A DNA stretch of 44,539 nt from Akkermansia muciniphila (GCA_945874145.1 CAMCFN010000035.1:1-44539); one strand, 5' to 3'. Shown: positions 8,875 through 16,572, numbered from the stretch's first letter. Notes: generated from the letters alone by a model not told the origin. Numbers and translations are program-made.

Positions 8875-10176
8875 GTGACTTCCCCGAACCCCGCCCGCCC
8901 CGCGCATTGGAAGTGGCTTGTCTGCGGCCTGCTGCTCTTCGCGTCCATGCTGCTCTACATGGACCGGCAGACGCTGCCCAACGTGGCGACGCGCGTCACG
9001 ACGGAGTTCAAGCTCAAGCAGGAGCAATACGGCGATGTGGAGATGTATTTCGGCTACGCGTTCGCGGTCGGCGCGTTCCTCTGGGGCTGCGTGGCGGACA
9101 AGTGGAGCGTGCGCTGGCTCTATCCGGCGCTCGTGCTCGCGTGGTCGGCGATGGGCTTCCTCACCGGGCTGGTGGAGAGCTACGACGGGCTGCTGCTGTG
9201 CCGCACGCTGCTGGGTTTCTTCGAGGCCGGCCACTGGCCGTGCGCGCTGAAGACAACGCAGCGGCTGCTCGCGCGCGAGGAGCGCACGATGGGCAACAGT
9301 GTGCTGCAAAGCGGCGCGAGCATCGGGGCCATCATCACGCCGCTGGTGATGACGTTCATGTTGAACGGGCGCACGGAGCCGGGTGTGTGGCGGCAGCCGT
9401 TCCTCGTGATTGGAGCCATCGGCGTGCTGTGGGTGGTGGGGTGGTTTGCGTTGCTGAAGGAGCGAGATTTTGCGGAAGGGAATGCGGAATCAGCCCGTGC
9501 CGGTGACTTGCAGTCGCCGGCACCAGCCACCGGTGCTGACGCAAACTTCTTCACCGTCTTCTCCGACCGCCGGTTTTGGGCGCTGGTGGTCGTGGTGGCG
9601 GCGATCAACGTCTGCTGGCAGATCGTCCGCGCGTGGTTGCCCAAATTCCTTATTGAGGGCAAAGGCTATCTGGAGGTTGATGCCCTGCGTTTCAACTCGC
9701 TCTATTACATTGCCACGGACGTTGGGTGCCTAGCTGCTGGTGCGGCGGCATTGTGGCTGGTGAAGCGCGGCTGGGATGTCCATCGCTCGCGGGCGACGGT
9801 CTTTGGCGTGTGCGCGTTGATGACCTCGTTGACAGCGCTCGCGGCGGTGCTGCCGCGTGGTTGGGCGCTGCTCGGCGTATTGCTCGTGGTGGCGGCGGCG
9901 TCACTGGGCTTGTTTCCGTGTTACTACTCGTTTAGCCAGGAACTGAGCACGAAACATCAGGGCAAAGTCACTGGCATCCTCGGCACTGTGGCATGGGCCA
10001 CATCCTCGCCGTGTCAGAAGTTCTTCGGCCGGCTGGCGGACCAGACCGGATCGTTCAACGAGGGCATCGCGCTCGCGGGGCTGACACCGTTGATTGGCTA
10101 CGTCGCGCTGATGCTCCTGTGGAAGGAGCCGAAGCCAGCCCACGGAATGGCGGAAGTTCCGGCGACAGCGAAATGA
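8875..10176 (+). CDS. MFS transporter, anion:cation symporter (ACS/ExuT-like) type
   Basis: 433 residues from a GTG at 8875, with about 12 membrane helices. The loop 2-3 motif 'GCVADKWSVRWLYP', the following 'WSAMGFLTGLVESYDGLLLCRTLLGFFEAGHWPCALK' region (helices 4-5) and the central 'DRRFWALVVVVAAINVCWQ' restart of the second half are typical of the ACS family (hexuronate and other organic-anion carriers). It sits after a creatininase-family hydrolase, so the substrate may be an organic acid used by the same unit. The stop is only five bases from the tRNA-like repeat at 10181 that begins the accessory region. Confidence 0.9.
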   Translation: MTSPNPARPAHWKWLVCGLLLFASMLLYMDRQTLPNVATRVTTEFKLKQEQYGDVEMYFGYAFAVGAFLWGCVADKWSVRWLYPALVLAWSAMGFLTGLVESYDGLLLCRTLLGFFEAGHWPCALKTTQRLLAREERTMGNSVLQSGASIGAIITPLVMTFMLNGRTEPGVWRQPFLVIGAIGVLWVVGWFALLKERDFAEGNAESARAGDLQSPAPATGADANFFTVFSDRRFWALVVVVAAINVCWQIVRAWLPKFLIEGKGYLEVDALRFNSLYYIATDVGCLAAGAAALWLVKRGWDVHRSRATVFGVCALMTSLTALAAVLPRGWALLGVLLVVAAASLGLFPCYYSFSQELSTKHQGKVTGILGTVAWATSSPCQKFFGRLADQTGSFNEGIALAGLTPLIGYVALMLLWKEPKPAHGMAEVPATAK

Positions 10177-10180
10177 GTAA

Positions 10181-10205
10181 AGTGGTCGGGACGACAGGAT
10201 TTGAA
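10181..10205 (-). other. att site, left end of element A (tRNA 3'-end fragment)
   Basis: The 25-base segment is identical to 15283-15307. Read on the minus strand it is TTCAAATCCTGTCGTCCCGACCA plus two bases, which is the T-loop, T-stem 3' strand, acceptor 3' strand, discriminator and CCA of a tRNA (proline-like acceptor ending CGTCCCGACCA). Integrases of the tyrosine family commonly use tRNA 3' ends as attachment sites. No tRNA 5' half follows to the right here, so this is a duplicated att copy, not a gene. Confidence 0.85.
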
Positions 10206-10224
10206 GGGCCGGATTCAAAGCGGT

Positions 10225-10239
10225 TTTGTTGGTGTTTTC
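10225..10239 (+). repeat. 15-base element-end motif, copy 1
   Basis: tttgttggtgttttc occurs here, 20 bases inside the left att copy of element A, and again at 15341-15355, 34 bases after the second att copy. It is probably part of the attP arm or core-flanking sequence shared by the two elements. Confidence 0.6.
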
Positions 10240-10632
10240 CGGCCTTTTTGGTTCGCTGCCGTCGCGCTGCCGTTGCAGGGGTTAAATTCACACGCGTGCG
10301 GCTTTGATTTCAGGCGGACTTTGGCAGCGGCGGGCAGATGGGGAGGGGCCTCCGGGCGGGAGGTTTCCGGCCTTCGCCGGACTGGCGATGGCTTGAAAAC
10401 CGGCCCAGCGCGGAAGCTCGCGGCGGAAGGATGGATGGAAGGAATGCCCGGAAACTGCGCTTTTCCTCGCAAATAATGGGGCGGAATGGCCAAAAATCAG
10501 ATTCCGGCCAGTTTCCTTGGCTGTCCGGGTTTCCGGTTCGCTTTGAATTCCGAATCTGATAGCCGCGGGCCGGGCTGTTGGCCGGTTTTACAGTCCCGTC
10601 GTGGGCCGTTTCCCGGAACTGGCAGAAAACCG

Positions 10633-10890
10633 GAAAGTGCCTACACCCTCTTGCACCCTTGCACCCCGCCGGAATCCTACCCTTGCAAATCAACGACTTA
10701 CGTTTTGTTTTCGGGGGACGTATCACGGTTTGCCCTACACCCCGCCCCTACACCCCGGCAGGATTGGGGTGCAAGGGGGTGCAAGACAGGGGTGCAAGAC
10801 CTTCCGGGCGGAAAAATCCGATTTCCCCTTTGTTTCCAAGGCTTTCTTTCATTTTGGGGTGCAAGGGTGCAAGAGGGTGTAGGCACTTTC
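10633..10890. repeat. 35-base perfect inverted repeat with iteron-like GGGTGCAAG copies
   Basis: The arms 10633-10667 and 10856-10890 are perfect reverse complements over 35 bases with a 188-base spacer. The nonamer GGGTGCAAG occurs seven times: inverted at 10650-10658 and 10658-10666, and direct at 10767-10775, 10777-10785, 10790-10798, 10857-10865 and 10865-10873. A second motif, CCCTACACCCC, occurs twice in the spacer and in related form in both arms. The array sits in a gene-free 800-base stretch beside the helicase gene, which fits a replication origin or the arm-type sites of an integrase. No gene is convincing between 10240 and 10970. Confidence 0.85.
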
Positions 10891-10967
10891 TTCAAAACCT
10901 CAAAAACGGCGGACAGGTTGGTTTTCAAACTCGCTTTCCCTTGGGCGACTCTCACCCCGCCCGGACA

Positions 10968-10998
10968 GAACGAAAACGCCCGCCGGTCAAGGGCGGGC
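10968..10998 (-). terminator. Rho-independent terminator after the helicase gene
   Basis: A seven-base GC stem (10978-10984 with 10992-10998, loop of seven bases) follows the helicase stop by eight bases on the minus strand and continues into GTTTTCGTT. Stem, position and T-rich tail all fit an intrinsic terminator. Confidence 0.7.
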
Positions 10999-11005
10999 CT
11001 TGTGG

Positions 11006-11956
11006 CTAGGATGGAGTGGCAGCACGTCGCCAGTCACGGCGGGAGGATTTCCCAGACTGCCGCCCCTTGATATTCTTCTTCACGAACCGTTTCGGGTCTT
11101 TGACTTGGAGCTTGGCGAGCAACTGCCCGAGCACGCTGGAAGCCGGGAGGATTTGGCGGGCGATGGCTCCATACTTCGCGTCCGCGCACAGTGTCGCTTG
11201 GAGTTCCGCGCAAGTCCCGCGCTCGAAGGGCGTGTCGGCGGCGGCGAAGAATACCTTGTCTAGGCATTCCACGAGCCGGGCGGCGGGGTCAAAGTCTGAA
11301 AGCTTCTCTTCAATATCCGGGTGAGCGTAAGCACGGACGCCCATCCGCACGTTGCCCAGTTCAGGCGGGACGCGGTATTCGTGAAGCAGGAAGTGAATCC
11401 ACGCGGCGCGCTGGCGGGTGAATCGCTCAAGGTTCGCCTTTTGTTCGGGAAGCATCTCAGCCTTGCCGCACTTCACGAGCAGGAGCTTGTCCCGCATGGA
11501 TTCGTCGAGATTCGGAATCGTCGTCAGGTTCTCCGCGTCTTCGTTCACGCTCAGGGTGAGCCGCCGGAACGTGGGCAGGGCAACCTTGTCTTTGCCCTTC
11601 CCGTGAACGTCGAGCGTGTTGCTTACAACGTGCGTTTTCACGTTCGCCGTGAAGGTTGCGCGGGCGGCGAGATTGCGGAACGGCGGCTTGTCGGACATGA
11701 GCCAGTGCGGAGCCTCCGCCAAGTCTTTCGTGAACTTCCCAGCGTCGCCATTGGTGAGCAGCGGCCAAGGCTCCGCACTTCCGCCGTTCAACAGCCGCGT
11801 GAACAGGAGTTGCCAGAACGATTTCCCGCAGCCGGGCGGGCCAATCAGGCACAGTATTTGAGAGTGCCGCCAGCGTTCCGGGTTCAAGCTGTAGTAGTCT
11901 TCTAGGGCGCACTTCTGCCACGAGAGGACATAATCCATTATGATTTGAAAGACCAT
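11006..11956 (-). CDS. SF3-type (D5-like) helicase ATPase of a primase-helicase family
   Basis: 316 residues from the ATG at 11956; the frame is open to a TTG at 11995, which would overlap the divergent gene. Walker A is GPPGCGKS (residues 39-46), preceded by the helical lead-in 'SWQKCALEDYYSLNPERWRH'. Downstream are 'HWLMSDKPPFRN' in the Walker B region and 'RRLTLSVNEDAENLTTIPN' resembling the C-motif/arginine-finger part of D5-like superfamily 3 helicases. Viral and mobile-element homologues normally carry an N-terminal primase; here only the helicase half is present. It lies beside the iteron-like inverted repeat, so it is probably the element's replication helicase. A terminator follows. 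Confidence 0.75.
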   Translation of the reverse strand: MVFQIIMDYVLSWQKCALEDYYSLNPERWRHSQILCLIGPPGCGKSFWQLLFTRLLNGGSAEPWPLLTNGDAGKFTKDLAEAPHWLMSDKPPFRNLAARATFTANVKTHVVSNTLDVHGKGKDKVALPTFRRLTLSVNEDAENLTTIPNLDESMRDKLLLVKCGKAEMLPEQKANLERFTRQRAAWIHFLLHEYRVPPELGNVRMGVRAYAHPDIEEKLSDFDPAARLVECLDKVFFAAADTPFERGTCAELQATLCADAKYGAIARQILPASSVLGQLLAKLQVKDPKRFVKKNIKGRQSGKSSRRDWRRAATPS

Positions 11957-11986
11957 GTTCCCGCTGCGGCCAAACGTCACGAAGCC

Positions 11987-12187
11987 ATGAATCAACTCGC
12001 TGTGCTGAGAGCGCAGCCCGGCGGCGGCGGCGGCGGATTGCCGTGGGGATTAACGGACGAAGAAATCGCAAAGCAAACCGCCGAACACGAAGCCCGGATT
12101 GCCGCCGCAGAAGGCGATTCGCCCATGCCAGAGCCCCCCACGCCCAAGACCAGCGCGAAGCCCATGCCCACCAAGGGAAAGCCGTAG
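11987..12187 (+). CDS. Small proline/glycine-rich protein of element A
   Basis: 66 residues from the ATG at 11987, with a poly-glycine run, 'LPWGLTDEEIAKQTAEHEARIAAAEG', then a proline- and lysine-rich tail. No known domain is recognised. It is the first gene of a rightward operon that diverges from the helicase gene over about 30 bases, so both promoters must lie close together or inside the coding ends. Confidence 0.5.
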   Translation: MNQLAVLRAQPGGGGGGLPWGLTDEEIAKQTAEHEARIAAAEGDSPMPEPPTPKTSAKPMPTKGKP

Positions 12188-12190
12188 CCC

Positions 12191-12571
12191 ATGCCCAAAC
12201 CGCACCCTCAGACCAAACGTCCGCGCCGGTCAAACCGAGCGATCTGGGCGGAGATTTTGAAGGAAGTGCGAGAGATGGCCAAGCAGGTGCGCCCGGGCGA
12301 GCACATCCCAAATCCCGTGCTCGAAGAACGCCGCAAGGAACGCGAAGCCTTCGCGCGATTCACAGCACGCGCCGCGCGGGGCAATCCGAAGCGCGGCGTG
12401 AAGCTGCTTGATGAACTGGCGAAGCGGGGCAGCAAGCGCGGGCACAAGCCAAAGGAGCGGCAGAAGCCCCAAGCGCACCTTGTCCGCGACAGTGAAAGCG
12501 TGCTGGTGGTTCGCGGCGGAAAAAAGACCAGCTTGGCAGACACGCGCCGGGCCATGAGATATTTCCCATGA
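12191..12571 (+). CDS. Basic hypothetical protein of element A
   Basis: 126 residues, strongly basic (KRPRRS, KRGVKLL, KRGSKRGHKPKERQ), probably helical at the start ('AIWAEILKEVREMAKQV') and ending '...LADTRRAMRYFP'. The charge suggests a nucleic-acid-binding protein, but no domain is recognised. It begins three bases after the upstream stop and overlaps the next start as ATGA, so it is the middle gene of a three-gene operon. Confidence 0.6.
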   Translation: MPKPHPQTKRPRRSNRAIWAEILKEVREMAKQVRPGEHIPNPVLEERRKEREAFARFTARAARGNPKRGVKLLDELAKRGSKRGHKPKERQKPQAHLVRDSESVLVVRGGKKTSLADTRRAMRYFP

Positions 12572-12783
12572 AACGCATCCATGTGGCAGAACAGTCGGAA
12601 ACGGCGTGTGACGTGACAGGCCAGCCCGCCGTGGCCACGATCACGATGGAATTCGGCTACGGGTCGAACCATGACATGAGCAGGCTGCAAGCGGACTTGT
12701 CCGCCGCAACCGCCGATGAAGTGCTGGCCTTGCTCCAAAAGCACTACCCACAGTTGCGCCTGACTCCCTGCTGCCCGAGGTGA
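12568..12783 (+). CDS. Small hypothetical protein of element A
   Basis: 71 residues, starting by ATGA overlap with the basic protein gene. The C-terminal part 'LQADLSAATADEVLALLQKHYP' looks helical and the tail has a CC pair. No family recognised. The gene ends 14 bases from the convergent antitoxin-like gene, with no obvious terminator between them. Confidence 0.55.
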   Translation: MKRIHVAEQSETACDVTGQPAVATITMEFGYGSNHDMSRLQADLSAATADEVLALLQKHYPQLRLTPCCPR

Positions 12784-12797
12784 AGCAGGCGGGAGAC

Positions 12798-13040
12798 CTA
12801 CCGGCTGTCCCGAATGGCCGCGAGAATCGCCTCATTGGAGATGTTCGCCGCACGAAAATCCTCGGTTGAAATCGTCGGCGTCCGACCCTCCGCCCGGTTG
12901 ACGGATTCGGCAGGATTCGGCAGGGCAACCATGCGAACCTGCTCGCCGTCGCGTCCCAGCAGAACGACTTCCTCCCGCGCCAGTGCGCGGTCAAGGAGCG
13001 CGTCCAGCATGGTCTGCGCTTCGGCCAAGGTGTAAGTCAT
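12798..13040 (-). CDS. Phd/YefM-like antitoxin, apparently without its own toxin
   Basis: 80 residues beginning 'MTYTLAEAQTMLDALLDRAL' and 'REEVVLLGRDGEQVRMVALP'. This beta-helix arrangement (short strand, helix, then 'x-V-V-L-x-R-x-G-E-x-V-x-M-V') is the dimerisation and DNA-binding part of Phd/YefM antitoxins. The C-terminal tail 'DFRAANISNEAILAAIRDS' would be the toxin-binding part. No toxin gene follows; the next gene downstream is convergent. It starts by ATGA overlap with a 50-residue ORF, the last member of a four-gene run with the VapBC-like pair. Confidence 0.65.
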   Translation of the reverse strand: MTYTLAEAQTMLDALLDRALAREEVVLLGRDGEQVRMVALPNPAESVNRAEGRTPTISTEDFRAANISNEAILAAIRDSR

Positions 13041-13189
13041 GAGGTTGCCGCCTCCAAATGCTTGATTCGCTCCCCGGTAAGCTTGGGCGAACCCTTCGGA
13101 GTGCGGAAGACAAGGAAACCGTCGCGGGACTTCACGAGCCGGGCCTTGGGTCGGTTCTCCTTTGCGGGCTTGGCCGTGGGCTTCCGCAT
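13037..13189 (-). CDS. Small basic protein (50 aa) in the toxin-antitoxin operon
   Basis: An ATG at 13189, two bases after the PIN-toxin stop, opens a 50-codon frame ending in a TGA that overlaps the next ATG. The protein is lysine/arginine-rich at the start and carries 'LVKSRDGFLVFRTPKGSPKL', a beta-strand pattern like small antitoxin-type DNA-binding proteins. The overlapping layout on both sides supports translation. Function is unknown; an accessory antitoxin is an inference. Confidence 0.6.
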   Translation of the reverse strand: MRKPTAKPAKENRPKARLVKSRDGFLVFRTPKGSPKLTGERIKHLEAATS

Positions 13190-13191
13190 GG

Positions 13192-13650
13192 TCAGTCGGG
13201 CCGGACGGCTTTCAAGCCAGCGGCGCGGGCAAGGTCTAGCTGGTCATCGTCGAAGCTCACGAACAGGTCGGCAGCGAGTTCCGCAGCGTAGGCAACGTGC
13301 AAGAGGTCAGTGGCGGGGCAGGCTTGGGCGTAGGCGTGAGCAGCACTGATTTCGCTCGCCTGCCGCAGCACGTCGCGCCAGTCGGCTTCCATGTGCAGGA
13401 AGTAGCCCAAGCGGACTTCGTTTTCGAGCCGGTGAATCAGGGCGCGGGCTTCGGCCTCCCGCAGCCCGCGCTTGGGGTCGGGGTTGCGCGTCAACTGGCG
13501 GAGGGTGTTCAACACTTCCACGCGATGCCACGGCGACCAAAGCCAAGCGTCATCCTCGCGGCCTTCGTAGAAATCCACGGCCTCCCGATGGAAGGTGTCC
13601 GCCCGGAAGCGCGCGGCGACAAGGAAGCTGCTGTCAGCGTAGATGTTCAT
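13192..13650 (-). CDS. PIN-domain toxin, VapC-like
   Basis: 152 residues with the PIN fold and its acidic active site: D6 in 'IYADSSFLVA', the glutamate in 'HRVEVLNTLR', the aspartate in 'ACPATDLLHVAYA', and the late 'FVSFDDDQ'. PIN toxins are magnesium-dependent ribonucleases that cut tRNA or rRNA. The start overlaps the stop of the 77-residue antitoxin gene by four bases. It lies in element A and probably stabilises it. Confidence 0.9.
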   Translation of the reverse strand: MNIYADSSFLVAARFRADTFHREAVDFYEGREDDAWLWSPWHRVEVLNTLRQLTRNPDPKRGLREAEARALIHRLENEVRLGYFLHMEADWRDVLRQASEISAAHAYAQACPATDLLHVAYAAELAADLFVSFDDDQLDLARAAGLKAVRPD

Positions 13651-13880
13651 TTCTTCAAAGCCTTCATTGCCGCCGTGAGATTCACCGCCGGTCGCTTTCC
13701 GGGAAACATCTCTGCCGCCTCCCGGCGCATATCCGCCGCCGTCTTCACGGGGCGGTTGCCTGCCTTGGTCACAACTAGGTTGGGGGTTCCGTTGTCAGTC
13801 ACAAGCAAGCTCTGGCCGGGCCGGAGCGATTTCGCCAAGGCCGGAGAGTGAAAGAACTCGCGCGTTGTCATCGTCTTCAT
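13647..13880 (-). CDS. Antitoxin partner of the PIN toxin (VapB-like)
   Basis: 77 residues from the ATG at 13880: 'MKTMTTREFFHSPALAKSLR', then 'GQSLLVTDNGTPNLVVTKAG', a strand-rich DNA-binding half of the Phd/VapB kind, and a basic C-terminal helix 'VNLTAAMKALKK' that should bind the toxin. The gene is nested against the 3' end of the integrase reading frame (they overlap by about 85 bases in different frames) and overlaps the PIN gene as ATGA. It probably represses the operon together with the toxin. Confidence 0.8.
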   Translation of the reverse strand: MKTMTTREFFHSPALAKSLRPGQSLLVTDNGTPNLVVTKAGNRPVKTAADMRREAAEMFPGKRPAVNLTAAMKALKK

Positions 13881-15144
13881 GGTGTCCAACGTAGGTGTTA
13901 CACGGCCCGGAGGCAAGGGAAACGAGCGGTTGCCAATGGAAGGAATTGCCGGGCCGTCCGCGCTCCCGGCGGGCGTCCCCGGCCTCGCGGTCGCGCCGTT
14001 CCTTCGCCACGCCAGCGGCCAGCGCGGCAACCTCCGGGAGCAACCCAAAGAAGGCGGCAGCGTCCTCAGTGCTGACGCGCTCGCGGTAGTGGGCGAACAG
14101 GATGGCCTCGGAATGTCCGGCGACCATTGCGGTCTGCCCCGCGTTCCCGTGAAGCTGCAAGTGGTAGGAACAAAAGGAATGGCGCATGGAGTTCTGATTC
14201 CAGCCGGAGAGCAAGCCCGCCACGGTGCGGACGTGCCGGAACTTCCGTTGCCAGCCCACGGGCGGCAGGGCCGCGCCGTGAGCCTTCGCCGCATCCAGCC
14301 ACGCGCGGAGTTGAGGCGTGAGCGGGACAACGCGCCGGAGCCGGGTCTTGGCCTTCGCGCCTTCGATGTTCACGGCGTCGGGCCGCACGTCCGCCCAAGC
14401 CAGTCGGCGGGCCTCTTCGCTCCGAATGCCACCAAAGAGCGCGAGCGCAAGCCACGCGAGCAGGGAAGGCCGCTCCCGCTGGCAGGCGTCCAGAAGCGCG
14501 GCGGCTTCGCCCGGCGTCAGAATGGCAGGCGGCTTGCCTTCCAAGAGCGGCAGCGGCACTGAGTCGGCGGGACTTTCGGAGAGCAGCTTCCGCCGGACAG
14601 CCCAGCGGAAGAACGTCCGCATGTCGCGGAGCTAGGTTTTCCGGGTCGCGGCAGCCCAGCCGTTCAGACTCAGGAACTCGCGGACATGGGTTTCCGCCAC
14701 GTCGCGGAGCGGGAGCTTCGGGCCAGCGCAGTCACGGAACATCGCCAGCGAGGCGCGGAGCTTGCGGAAGGACCGCGAGCGCAAACCGCGCCCTTCCTTG
14801 TCAGCCATGAAGTCCGCCACGGCCTTTTCCAGCGGGACGGACGGGAGCAGCTTCCGGCTGGATTCAATGAAGTCGGCGGCGGCGCGGAGCGAGTAACCCA
14901 AGCGGGAAAGCCGTTCAATCTGGTTGATGGTGTCGGCTTGGGCGAGCGGCGAGAGGGCTTGCCAGTAGCGGGCGAACCGCCGCCCGTGCTCGCGGACGGC
15001 CTGGGCAGACTTGCGGGCAAAGTCTTCGGCGGCGTCTTTCGTATCGAAAAACTTCCGCACGCGCTGCCCGGCCTCGCCTTCGGAGAGGTCAACGCGCCAG
15101 CGTTTCAGCCCGTGATTGGTGACTTGTCGCAGCTTCATTCGCAA
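13795..15144 (-). pseudogene. Tyrosine integrase of element A, interrupted by an in-frame amber codon
   Basis: The frame from the ATG at 15144 runs 170 codons to a TAG at 14632-14634 and then stays open in the same frame to 13795, so one substitution (for example CAG to TAG) would restore a protein of about 449 residues. The N-terminal half has an arm-type DNA-binding region and a core-binding SAM-like domain. The second half has the catalytic domain: 'LFGGIRSEEARRL' (first Arg), 'NSMRHSF' (second Arg; Asn replaces the usual first His of HxxR), 'VAGHSEAIL' (His) and 'HYRERV' (Tyr). It points at the att copy at 15283, the normal position for an integrase. If the TAG is real the protein is dead unless suppressed. 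Confidence 0.85.
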
Positions 15145-15282
15145 ACCCGCTGCCGTCCGCTGCCGGGTTTATCGGGAAAAGCCTACCAAACGATGTCAAA
15201 TTACGGGCAGGTAAACCGGGGGATGTTTACAAAGGAAACACCATATTTTACAGGGGTTTCGAGGCGAAAAAGAAAATTTTGG

Positions 15283-15307
15283 AGTGGTCGGGACGACAGG
15301 ATTTGAA
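15283..15307 (-). other. att site between elements A and B (tRNA 3'-end fragment)
   Basis: Second copy of the 25-base tRNA 3' end, followed here by eight more tRNA-like bases (cctgcgat), so that a whole T-arm GCAGG/TTCAAAT/CCTGT plus acceptor strand and CCA can be read on the minus strand. The sequence then leaves tRNA: 15316-15345 is an eight-base inverted repeat (acaaatta/taatttgt). No tRNA 5' half is present. It joins element A on the left to the integrase gene of element B on the right. Confidence 0.85.
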
Positions 15308-15340
15308 CCTGCGATACAAATTATTTCACGAAATCTGTAA

Positions 15341-15355
15341 TTTGTTGGTGTTTTC
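15341..15355 (+). repeat. 15-base element-end motif, copy 2
   Basis: Perfect second copy of tttgttggtgttttc (also at 10225-10239), again just to the right of an att copy. It overlaps the right arm of the small inverted repeat and lies 57 bases upstream of the element B integrase start. Confidence 0.6.
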
Positions 15356-15411
15356 TACTCTCCTAAACACCATTGACAGCCATGATGTTGAGACTATAGT
15401 TGAGACTCTTT

Positions 15412-16572
15412 ATGGCTTCATTGCGCCGATTCCCCAGGTCTCCTTACTGGTTTGCCTGCTTCACCTTGCCGGACGGGCGCAGAACCCAGCAATCGACGAA
15501 GTCTTCCGACCGAAAAGAGGCGCAGCGCATCGCCAACAAGTTTGAGGATGCTGCGGATGAAGGGCGGACAGGCAAGCTGATCGAAGGTCAGGCTCGAAAG
15601 GTCATCGCGGAGATATTCGCCATCGGTAACAAGGACGAGCTGCCCAACTCCACCCTCCAGGAGTTTCTGGCTTCCTGGCTTAAACGCAAGGAGCTCGAGG
15701 CGGGCGAAGCCACGCATGTGCGCTACGGGGTGGTTGTGGAGCAGTTTTTGAAGCATCTCGGCACCAAGGCCAGCTCCGACATCTCACACCTAACCAGCCG
15801 GGAGATCACCGCATTCCGAGATGACCTTGCGAAGCGCCTTGCAGCCAACACGGTGAATTTTGCCATCAAGGCTATCCGGGCAGCACTCAACCAGGCTAAG
15901 CGCGACGGACTGATTGAAAGCAACCAGGCAGATCGTGTGACCTTGTTGAAGCGTCGGGGGCAGTCGAAGCGGCGGCCATTCACCATGGAAGAACTCAAGA
16001 AGATCCTAAAGGTAGCCAACGAAGAATGGCAGGGGATGGTGCTGGTGGGCCTTTACACCGGGCTGCGATTGGGCGACATCGCGAACCTCACCTGGGCGAA
16101 CATCGATTTGCAAAATCAGCAGCTTACGGTCGCGACCCGAAAGACTGGACGTTCTCAGAATCTACCAATCGCCAAGCCTGTGCTGCGACACTTGGAATCG
16201 CTGTCAGCCGGCGATGATCCTCAACAGCCCCTATTTCCTCGTGCCTGCAAGAAGTACGACGATGGTGGGCACAACGGGAGTTTGTCCAAGGAGTTCTACA
16301 ACATCCTCGTCTCCGCCGGGCTTGCCGTATCGAGAGAATCGACGATCACTGGCAAGGGCAATAGCGTTCGCCATACGCAAAACGCACTCAGCTTCCACTG
16401 CCTCCGTCACACCGCCACCAGCCTGCTGAAGAACGCCGGCGTAAGCGATGTAGTGGCCCGGGACATCATCGGCCACAACAGCGCGGCCGTCAGCCGCGTT
16501 TACACCCACATCGACGCCGAGACTACGCGCAAGGCCGTGGACAAGATGCCGGACATCTTTCCTGAAGCTTGA
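15412..16572 (+). CDS. Tyrosine recombinase/integrase of element B
   Basis: 386 residues from the ATG at 15412, chosen because 'MASLRRFPRSPYWFACFTLP' is the usual N-terminus of this integrase group; a TTG at 15400 would only add four residues. Domains in order are a short arm-binding region (residues 1-60, 'GRRTQQSTKSSDRKEAQRIA'), a SAM-like core-binding domain (about 85-175), and a catalytic domain with all residues present: 'LYTGLRLGDIANL' (Arg), 'FHCLRHTATSLL' (His, Arg), 'IIGHNSAAVSRVYTHI' (His, Tyr). It is intact and lies 105 bases from the att copy, so it is the likely integrase for this site and perhaps for element A too. Confidence 0.95.
   Translation: MASLRRFPRSPYWFACFTLPDGRRTQQSTKSSDRKEAQRIANKFEDAADEGRTGKLIEGQARKVIAEIFAIGNKDELPNSTLQEFLASWLKRKELEAGEATHVRYGVVVEQFLKHLGTKASSDISHLTSREITAFRDDLAKRLAANTVNFAIKAIRAALNQAKRDGLIESNQADRVTLLKRRGQSKRRPFTMEELKKILKVANEEWQGMVLVGLYTGLRLGDIANLTWANIDLQNQQLTVATRKTGRSQNLPIAKPVLRHLESLSAGDDPQQPLFPRACKKYDDGGHNGSLSKEFYNILVSAGLAVSRESTITGKGNSVRHTQNALSFHCLRHTATSLLKNAGVSDVVARDIIGHNSAAVSRVYTHIDAETTRKAVDKMPDIFPEA

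Larger units (their letters stand above)
10181..15307. mobile_element. Integrative element A (about 5.1 kb) between tRNA-end direct repeats
   Basis: The segment is bounded by perfect 25-base direct repeats equal to a tRNA 3' end. Inside are an integrase gene whose 5' end points at the right repeat, an SF3-type helicase next to iteron-like repeats, a small-gene operon and toxin-antitoxin genes, the normal content of a small integrative or integrative-mobilisable element. The integrase carries an amber stop, so the element may be immobile unless the neighbouring intact integrase acts on it. Confidence 0.8.

Noticed and set aside
10181..10275. A complete tRNA gene at the left repeat
   Set aside because: Only the T-loop, acceptor 3' strand and CCA are present; no matching acceptor 5' strand or anticodon arm follows on the minus strand.
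10633..10890. CRISPR array
   Set aside because: The repeats are only nine bases, occur in both orientations and lack regular spacers; iterons or arm sites fit better.
15283..15380. A complete tRNA gene at the second repeat
   Set aside because: A whole T-arm can be read, but the expected CGGGACG 5' acceptor strand and an anticodon arm are absent; the small inverted repeat after it is not an anticodon stem.
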